From: Gammaproteobacteria bacterium
GTDB taxonomy: Bacteria; Pseudomonadota; Gammaproteobacteria; Steroidobacterales; Steroidobacteraceae
Reading direction: 5' to 3'
Length of the DNA stretch: 11,761 nucleotides
NCBI GenBank assembly: GCA_027451085.1
Contig: DAIDKA010000285.1
Span: 1 to 11,761, forward strand
Positions 6,050-11,761 of this stretch are shown here, in pieces; the stretch's first letter is position 1; each line of letters opens with the position of its first letter. The notes under the pieces are model-generated. The model was not told the origin of the DNA and did not search any database. It saw nothing but the letters and a program-made list of their open reading frames with translations. Both the position numbers and the translations under genes were made by a program.

Positions 6050-6686
6050 TGAACACCTCCGACACCTGAGTCATGATGTTCTCGACCAGCCGCGTGGCGC
6101 CTTCGACGTCACAGGCCTTCAACCGGGCGAGCAGCTGTGCATGCCTGTCGAGCAGATGCCCCAGGTCGTCGCCGCGCTTGAACAGGCGCTGCAGTGCGAT
6201 GCGGCCGCGCACATCCCAGCGCAGTGCATCCCACGTCCGCAGGAAAGTACCGTTGCCACCGGCCTCGATCAGGGTGCGATGGTAGGTCAGCGCGGCGTCG
6301 ATGTACCCACTGGCGTCGTTGCGGCCGGCTGTGGCCGTCATGATCTCGAAGCAGCGGTCCAGCTGCTGGAAGACCGCGTCATTGAAAGGAAGGCCGCGCT
6401 GCACCGAACGGGCCTCGATCATGGCGCGCAGTTCGTAGGACTCGCGCATCTCCACGGGGTCGGTGCCGCGCACGTGGGTGCCGCGGTAGCGTTCGGAGGC
6501 CACGAGCCCGGTGCCTTCGAGCTCACGCAGGGCTTCGCGGACCGGCGCCTGACTGACGTTGAACTCCCTGGCCAGCGACAGCTCCTTGAGCTGGGTGCCA
6601 GGCGGGTAGCTGCCGTCGAGGATGCGCGCCACGAGTTCCTCGCGGATGCGGTCGCGCATGCAGGTGCGCTTGAGGGCGATGCTCAT
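6015..6686 (-). CDS. GntR-family regulator, FadR/FCD type
   Basis: 223 residues. Residues 12-74 form the GntR winged helix (RDRIREELVARIL, PPGTQLKE, recognition part NVSQAPVREALRELEGTGLV, wing YRGTHVRG). Residues about 83-208 form the helical FCD ligand domain. FCD proteins usually bind a metal through one Asp and three His. Here His136 (TYHRTL) and His182 (DRHAQLL) remain, but the Asp position appears to be Ala132 and the last His is replaced (VENIM, around 203), so the metal site looks degenerate. ATG 6686 overlaps the stop of the outer-membrane gene as ATGA, which supports this start and points to translational coupling. A regulator of this class closing an RND operon is uncommon; TetR or MarR types are more usual. 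It may be an autoregulator of the exporter answering to an organic acid or similar ligand. Any operator should lie upstream of the pump gene, outside the window. The 3' end carries repeat block B. Confidence 0.9.
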   Translation of the reverse strand: MSIALKRTCMRDRIREELVARILDGSYPPGTQLKELSLAREFNVSQAPVREALRELEGTGLVASERYRGTHVRGTDPVEMRESYELRAMIEARSVQRGLPFNDAVFQQLDRCFEIMTATAGRNDASGYIDAALTYHRTLIEAGGNGTFLRTWDALRWDVRGRIALQRLFKRGDDLGHLLDRHAQLLARLKACDVEGATRLVENIMTQVSEVFSASRPANHGTG

Positions 6687-8116
6687 GACCGCGGCGTGTC
6701 CTGCTGCTGGCTGGCATTCCAGCCACCGCCCAGGGCGCGCACCAGCGCGACCGCGGCGTTCATGCGCGCGGTGTGGGCCTGCAGCACGGCGCTCTCGGCT
6801 GACAGGGCCGCGGTGTGCGTGGTGGTCACCTCGATGTAGTCCGCGACACCGGCGGCGTAACGCTGGTCGGCGTGGTAGGCGGCGCTCGTGGCGGATTTGG
6901 CGGCGGCTTCATCCGCCTGCTGCGCATCGCCGAGGTGGTGCAGCGAAGCCAGCGCGTCCTCGACCTCCTGGTAGGCGGTGAGCGCGGTCTTGCGGTAGTT
7001 GGCGACGGTTTCGTCATAGGCGGCGCGTGCCTGGCGATTCAGGGCCGCACGGCCGCCGGCGTCCAGCAGCGGCAGGTCCACGCCGGGGCCGATGCCCCAA
7101 TAGCGGCTGGGCCTGGAGAACAGGTCGCTGGTCGCCACGCTTTCAAAGCCTATGGCGGCGGACTGCAGCGAGATCACCGGGAACCAGGCGGCGCGGGCAA
7201 CACCGATGCCAGCGTTGGCCGCCGCCACCGTGCGTTCGGCGCTGGCAACGTCCGGCCGGCGCTGCAGCAGCGTGGAAGACAGGCCGGTATCGAGCGCGGG
7301 GGGCTCTGCGGTCAGCGGCGCCGGCGCCAGCGAGAACGCTGCGGGCGGCTCGCCCAGCAGGACCGCGATGGCGTGTTCCAGCTGTGCGCGCTGCAGGAGC
7401 ACGGCCGACAACTGGGCGCGGGCGTTCTGGCGCAGCGTGTCCGCCTGGTCGACGTCGGTGGCGGCGGCCGTGCCGGTGTCGTAGCGGTGCCTGGTCTGTT
7501 CCCAGGCTGTGTCGTACTGCTTGATGGAGTCATTCAGCAGCTGCACCACCGAGTCGGCGCCACGCAGCGAGAAGTAATCTGTCGCCAGTTCCGCCTGCAG
7601 CGACAGGTCGAGCGCCGCGAGATCCGCGGCACTGGCTTGTGCGCGGGCCTTGGCAGCGGCTGCCTGGTTGCGCAGGCGGCCGAAGAGGTCGATTTCCCAG
7701 GCCAGGTTCAGGCCCGTGGTGAACACGTCGGCGGTGGGCGGGTTGGGGAATTCCTGCGGCGCATTGGCCGAAGGCAGCTCGCGCATCACGGAGGCGCCGA
7801 TGTCCAGTTCGGGGAACAGCGCCGAGAACGCCTGGCGCGAGATCGCGTGGGACTGCTGGTAGCGCGCGAGCGCGGCCTGCAGGTCCGGGTTCGACTGCGA
7901 CAGCCGCCGTTCGAGTTCATCGAGCTGCGGGTCTTTGAAGTCGTTCCACCAGGGGCCGCGCGGCTGGGTGTCGGCGGGGGTGGCGGGCATCCAGGCGCCG
8001 GCTTCCTTGTACTGTTCCGGCACCGCCTGGAGCACCGGAGCGTGGTAGGTGGGCGCAAGCGAACAGGCCGCGAGCAGCCCGGCGACGATGCCACCGATGG
8101 TCAGGCGACTTTTCAT
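6683..8116 (-). CDS. NodT-type outer-membrane efflux lipoprotein (RND exporter channel)
   Basis: 477 residues. It has a lipoprotein signal: MKSRLT, hydrophobic stretch, lipobox LAAC with Cys18 as the acylated residue, then SLAPTYHAP, typical of OprM/NodT proteins. Two repeats of the outer-membrane efflux domain follow at about 70-255 and 285-465. The family's WWNDFKDPQLDEL and WEIDLFGRLRN stretches are present in the first half, and RRPDVASAERTVAAANAGIGVARAA opens the second. Three copies form a beta-barrel plus alpha-helical tunnel that docks on the adaptor. ATG 8116 overlaps the adaptor's stop by one base (TGATG), and its own TGA overlaps the regulator's ATG. Length is normal; no defect is visible. 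Confidence 0.93.
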   Translation of the reverse strand: MKSRLTIGGIVAGLLAACSLAPTYHAPVLQAVPEQYKEAGAWMPATPADTQPRGPWWNDFKDPQLDELERRLSQSNPDLQAALARYQQSHAISRQAFSALFPELDIGASVMRELPSANAPQEFPNPPTADVFTTGLNLAWEIDLFGRLRNQAAAAKARAQASAADLAALDLSLQAELATDYFSLRGADSVVQLLNDSIKQYDTAWEQTRHRYDTGTAAATDVDQADTLRQNARAQLSAVLLQRAQLEHAIAVLLGEPPAAFSLAPAPLTAEPPALDTGLSSTLLQRRPDVASAERTVAAANAGIGVARAAWFPVISLQSAAIGFESVATSDLFSRPSRYWGIGPGVDLPLLDAGGRAALNRQARAAYDETVANYRKTALTAYQEVEDALASLHHLGDAQQADEAAAKSATSAAYHADQRYAAGVADYIEVTTTHTAALSAESAVLQAHTARMNAAVALVRALGGGWNASQQQDTPRS

Positions 8117-9327
8117 CAGGCCCCCGCCTTCGGGGGCGGCGCAGGCGCCTGGGCTGATGCCGCCGGCTTGACCACGCGTACCACGATGCCATCGGTGATC
8201 GAATCCGGTGGGCTCAGGATCACGGTGTCGTCCGGGGACAGCCCGTGCACGACCTCGTACGTGGAGCCAAAGTCACGGCCGACCACGATGGTCTTGAGTT
8301 TTACATGATTGTCGGCGCCCACGGTCGCCACGCGAGTGCCGTCACTGCGGAACAGCAGGGTGTTGGCGGGCAGCTTCAGGGACTCGACTGCACCTGTACT
8401 CGCAGGCAGGGCGAAATGCACCTCGGCATAGGCGCCGGGCAGCAGCTCGCCCCTGCTGTTGTCCACGATGAGCTGCACCAGCAGGGTGTTGGTGGCGGGG
8501 TCGATGGCGCTGGAGGTGGAATCCAGCCGCGCCGGGAAGCGCTTGCCCGGACGGTCGGGGAACGCCACCTGCGCGGTGATTGTCGGCGTCATGTCCGGCG
8601 CAAAACTCTGCGGCACGCGCACGTACAGGCGCAGCTGCCGTTCGTCCGCGATGCGGAACAGCTCGGGGCCGGTGTTGCTGCCCGCGACGATCAGCCGGCC
8701 GATGTCGGTCTCACGCGCGGTGATGATCCCGTTGAAGGGTGCCACGATGCGTTCGAACGATGTCAGGTCACGCAGCCGCCGCAGGTTGGCCTGCGCCGAT
8801 TCCAGCTGCGCCTTGCTGGATGCGGCCTGGCTGATGCGTTCATCCGCATCCTGCTGCGACACTGAGTCGGTCCTGCGCAGCTGCTGCCAGCGTTCGGCGG
8901 TGATCTTCGCGATCCGGGCGTTCGCCTCGGCGGTGGCGACGTCTGCCTCGGCCTGCTGCAGCTGCTGGTTGACCTCGGGTGTGTCGATCTCCGCCAGCAG
9001 CTGGCCATTCTTGACCCGGGCGCCGATGTCCACCAGCCAGCGCTTCAGGTAGCCGCTGGTGCGCGCATAGATCGGAGCGTCGTAGTTTGCCTGCACCGTG
9101 CCGGGCAGCACCAGTTCTGCGCCTGCCCCGTCCTGTTCCGGGTGCGTGACAGCGACGTTCACGATTGCGGCATCGTCGGTATTCTTCACGAGTTCGGCCG
9201 CCGCGCGGCGCGAACTGATGATATTCCAGGCCACGACGCCGAGGGCCGCGATGGCCAGGCACAGGCCGATGCGCCTGACGCCGCGCATGTGGTTCTGAGG
9301 CTGCTGGGGGGAGTGCTGTGCGTTCAT
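8116..9327 (-). CDS. RND periplasmic adaptor (membrane fusion protein)
   Basis: 403 residues from ATG 9327. The frame can be read from TTG 9351, but the extra RPPTGTD is unlike the family and the ATG is preceded by a ggaa site, so I prefer the ATG. Residues about 19-37 are a membrane anchor (LCLAIAALGVVAWNI). The barrel-sandwich (lipoyl-like) halves are at about 65-115 (ARTSGYLKRWLVDIGARVKNGQLLAEID) and 205-240 (FNGIITARETDIG). A helical hairpin rich in Ala, Glu and Gln sits between them. Then come the beta-barrel (VRVPQSFAPDM) and the membrane-proximal domain, ending in a Pro/Ala tail. The protein links the inner-membrane pump to the outer-membrane channel. It starts 28 bases after the pump's stop and overlaps the channel gene by one base. 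Confidence 0.92.
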   Translation of the reverse strand: MNAQHSPQQPQNHMRGVRRIGLCLAIAALGVVAWNIISSRRAAAELVKNTDDAAIVNVAVTHPEQDGAGAELVLPGTVQANYDAPIYARTSGYLKRWLVDIGARVKNGQLLAEIDTPEVNQQLQQAEADVATAEANARIAKITAERWQQLRRTDSVSQQDADERISQAASSKAQLESAQANLRRLRDLTSFERIVAPFNGIITARETDIGRLIVAGSNTGPELFRIADERQLRLYVRVPQSFAPDMTPTITAQVAFPDRPGKRFPARLDSTSSAIDPATNTLLVQLIVDNSRGELLPGAYAEVHFALPASTGAVESLKLPANTLLFRSDGTRVATVGADNHVKLKTIVVGRDFGSTYEVVHGLSPDDTVILSPPDSITDGIVVRVVKPAASAQAPAPPPKAGA

Positions 9328-9355
9328 ATCGGTTCCGGTTGGGGGCCGCAATGGG

Positions 9356-11761
9356 TCAGGCGTTCGCCGGGGCAGGCGTCGTGCCGGGGGGGTGGCTGTC
9401 CTGCTTGTCGCGCTTGTGCAGGGCTGCGAACACGACGGGCACGAAAATCAGCGTGGCGACGGTCGCGAGCACCAGGCCGCCGATGACGGCCCGGCCCAGC
9501 GGCGCGTTCTGTTCACCGCCGTCGCCCAGACCCAGGGACATGGGCAGCATGCCGATCATCATGGCCATCGCGGTCATCAGCACGGGGCGGAAGCGGGTAA
9601 AGCCGGCGTCCAGCGCCGCCTCCACCGCCGTCACGCCGTGCGCGAGGCGGTCGCGGGCGAAACTCACCACCAGGATGCTGTTGGCCGTGGCCACGCCGAT
9701 GCACATGATGGCGCCGGTCAGTGCCGGCACGCTGAGCGTGGTGTGGGTGATCAGCAGCATCCAGGCGATGCCAGCGATGGCCGCTGGCAGCGCCGTGATG
9801 ATGATGAAGGGGTCCAGCCAGGACTGGAAGTTCACCACGATCAGCAGGTAGACCAGCAGGATGGCGCCCACCACGCCGATGGCAAGGCCGGTATAGGAGG
9901 CCAGCATGGTCTGGACCTGGCCGCGGACGACGATGTGCGTGGCCTTGGGCAGCCTGCCGTCGTAGGAGGCGATGATCTTCCTGATGTCGGTGGCCACCGA
10001 GCCGAGGTCCCGGTCCTGCACGGCGCCGAAGATGTCGATGAGGTTCTGCGAGTCATAGTGCGACACCACCGCCTGGGTGGTGTCGCGCGTGATGGTGGCG
10101 ACGTTGCTGAGGATCTGGTCCTGCGTCGGCGTGGTGATCGCGACGTTGCGCAGGTCATCCAGCGAGGTCATGCGGTACTGCGGCGCCTGTACCACGAGCG
10201 GGTACTGCAGCCCGGTCCGGGGGTTGAGCCAGAAGGTCGGGTTGATCTGGCCGCTGCCCGAGAGCGTGAGCAGGAGCGCGTTGCCCACCGTGCTTTGCTG
10301 GATGCCCAGCTGCTGCGCCTGGCTGCGGTCGGTGTTGACACGCAGTTCCGGCAGGTTCCACGGCTGCTGGATGCGCGCATCGACGAGACCCGGAACATGC
10401 TGCAGGGATGCCAGCAGCTTCCTCGCCAGCTCGGGGTTGTCGGGGCTCGGGCCCGTGATCTGGATGTCGATGGGGGAGGGGACGCCGAAGTTCAGGATCT
10501 GGCTGATGATGTCCGCCGGCAGGAAGGCAAACGTGGTGCCGGGAAACTCCCGCGGCAGCCGCTGCCGCAGTTCACGGATGTAGTCGACCGTGGGGCCGTG
10601 GCCGGGCTTCAGGGACAGCAGGATGTCCGCGTCCGAGGTGCCGACGGTGCCGGAGGTCATGTAGGTCAGGTTGATGGTGGAGACCGGCAGGCCGATGTTG
10701 TCGACCACGCTGTCTATCTCGGCGGGCGGGATGACCTGGCGCAGGGCCTCTTCGACGTGATCGACCAGCACCGCGGTGTCCTCGACTCGCAGGCCCGTGG
10801 GACCGCGCACATGCAGCTTGATCTGGCCGGCATCGACCTCGGGGAAGAAGTTGCGTCCGAGGAAGGGATAGATCGCCATGGAGCCGAAGGCCAGGGCGAG
10901 GAACACGATCATGAACGGCCGGCTGTGGGCCAGCGCGGCTTGCAGCATGCCGTGGTACCAGTCGCGCAGGCGCTCGAACCGCGCCTCGAAGCGGCGCTGG
11001 AAGCGCATCAGGGCGTTGGGGTTGGCGGCTGCCGCGTGTTCCGCCGCCGCGGTGCGCAGCAGGTACATGCACAGGGTCGGCACCAGCGTACGTGACAGCA
11101 GGTACGACGCGAGCATGGCGAACACCACGGCCTCGGCCATCGGCACGAACAGGTAGCGCGCGACGCCGGTGAGCAGGAACATCGGCACGAACACGATGCA
11201 GATGGACAGTGTGGACACCAGCGCCGGCACCGTGATCTGGCGCGAGCCTTCCTTGATGGAGGGGATGACGTCCTCGCCCTCGTCCAGGTGCCGGTTGATG
11301 TTCTCGATGGTGACGGTCGCGTCGTCCACGAGGATGCCCACGGCCAGCGCAAGTCCGCCCAGGGTCATGAGGTTGATGGTCTCCCCCAGCGCGTCGAGCG
11401 CGATGATGGAGCACAGGATCGACAGCGGGATGGAGATGGCGATGATGAGGGTGGAGCGCCAGCTGCCCAGGAACAGCAGCACCATGAGGGCGGTCAGGGC
11501 CGCGGCGATCAGCGCCTCCATGACCACGCCCTTGATGGCGGCGCGCACGAACACCGACTGGTCGCCGGTCTCGGCGATGGAGGCGCCGTCGGGCAGCAGT
11601 TCGCGCACGCGCGGCATGCGCGCGGTGATCGAATCCACGATGTTCAGCGTCGAGGCCGAGCCGGTCTTCTGGATGGTCATGAGCACGGCGCGGCGACCGT
11701 TGACGCGCACGATGTTGGTCTGCGGCGGGTGGCCGTCGTGTACGTAGGCGACGTCGCGCAC
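9356..11761 (-). CDS. RND efflux pump, inner-membrane permease, partial (N-terminus outside window)
   Basis: The 801 visible residues run from the right edge to TGA 9356-9358. The visible start (VRDVAYVHDG) is mid-protein: in full-length RND pumps this stretch lies late in the first periplasmic porter domain, so roughly 250-280 residues and TM1 are missing. TM4 carries the proton-relay pair Asp146-Asp147 (GILVDDATVTIEN). The porter loops between TM7 and TM8 follow (about 305-610). In TM10, the position of AcrB Lys940 is Ala693 (IGVATANSIL against IGLSAKNAIL). The Arg of the RPILMT stretch is kept (Arg725, FRPVLMT). The clade is AcrB-like, with the FVPMFLLTGVARYLFVP block I know from uncharacterised efflux RND permeases rather than the metal pumps. 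Substrate unknown. It is the first gene seen of the operon pump, adaptor, channel, regulator; the promoter lies outside. Confidence 0.93.
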   Translation of the reverse strand: MRDVAYVHDGHPPQTNIVRVNGRRAVLMTIQKTGSASTLNIVDSITARMPRVRELLPDGASIAETGDQSVFVRAAIKGVVMEALIAAALTALMVLLFLGSWRSTLIIAISIPLSILCSIIALDALGETINLMTLGGLALAVGILVDDATVTIENINRHLDEGEDVIPSIKEGSRQITVPALVSTLSICIVFVPMFLLTGVARYLFVPMAEAVVFAMLASYLLSRTLVPTLCMYLLRTAAAEHAAAANPNALMRFQRRFEARFERLRDWYHGMLQAALAHSRPFMIVFLALAFGSMAIYPFLGRNFFPEVDAGQIKLHVRGPTGLRVEDTAVLVDHVEEALRQVIPPAEIDSVVDNIGLPVSTINLTYMTSGTVGTSDADILLSLKPGHGPTVDYIRELRQRLPREFPGTTFAFLPADIISQILNFGVPSPIDIQITGPSPDNPELARKLLASLQHVPGLVDARIQQPWNLPELRVNTDRSQAQQLGIQQSTVGNALLLTLSGSGQINPTFWLNPRTGLQYPLVVQAPQYRMTSLDDLRNVAITTPTQDQILSNVATITRDTTQAVVSHYDSQNLIDIFGAVQDRDLGSVATDIRKIIASYDGRLPKATHIVVRGQVQTMLASYTGLAIGVVGAILLVYLLIVVNFQSWLDPFIIITALPAAIAGIAWMLLITHTTLSVPALTGAIMCIGVATANSILVVSFARDRLAHGVTAVEAALDAGFTRFRPVLMTAMAMMIGMLPMSLGLGDGGEQNAPLGRAVIGGLVLATVATLIFVPVVFAALHKRDKQDSHPPGTTPAPANA

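Noticed and set aside
6815..8308. Plus-strand open frame (497 codons) opposite the channel and adaptor genes
   Set aside because: It crosses a gene boundary, lacks a recognisable domain, and the minus-strand genes are unmistakable.
9392..11095. Long plus-strand open frame (567 codons) opposite the RND pump gene
   Set aside because: Its translation is low-complexity (Gly, Arg, His, Gln, Asp rich) and mirrors the codon pattern of the real gene; such antisense frames are routine in high-GC DNA.

Overview
The window comes from a high-GC bacterial chromosome. Its efflux operon, FCD-type regulator, peptide-amidase-like enzyme and codon use suggest a gammaproteobacterium of the Xanthomonadales, Nevskiales or Steroidobacter kind, but nothing here fixes the genus. 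There are no rRNA or tRNA genes, CRISPR arrays or intact mobile elements. The window holds eight convincing genes and one clear gene remnant.

Layout. (1) 1-1446, minus: the N-terminal 482 codons of an exported DUF3857/transglutaminase-like protein that runs off the left edge. (2) 1704-2378, plus: an orphan phosphoribosyltransferase-fold (ComF-like) protein, divergent from gene 1. (3) 2576-3958, minus: a DUF2130 coiled-coil protein whose C-terminal domain carries a pattern like a PD-(D/E)XK nuclease core. (4) 3967-4203, minus: a 78-codon open stretch reading as the C-terminal winged helix of a Fic-family protein with no catalytic domain, ending 8 bases before gene 3. (5) 4386-5963, plus: an exported amidase-signature enzyme resembling peptide amidase. 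(6) 11761-6015, minus: a tightly packed operon of RND pump (5' end outside the window), membrane fusion protein, NodT-type outer-membrane lipoprotein and a GntR/FCD regulator. The last three genes overlap by 1 and 4 bases, so the four were probably transcribed together, with the regulator translated last.

How they work together. Pump, adaptor and outer-membrane channel should form one tripartite exporter spanning both membranes; the regulator probably controls it in answer to a small organic ligand. The 1.6-6.0 kb stretch looks like accessory DNA: an orphan PRTase, a DUF2130 protein and a Fic relic sit side by side.

The most unusual signal is a two-part repeat. A 33-base block inside the PRTase gene (2138-2170) and a 52-base block just after that gene (2386-2437) recur fused together at 5969-6049, between the amidase stop and the regulator's 3' end. 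In the first locus both blocks carry the same 8-base word (gtgcactg), 219 bases apart, so a deletion between those words would generate the fused arrangement. This suggests a duplicated PRTase/regulator junction that later decayed. I found no single new multi-gene system that I could defend from sequence alone.
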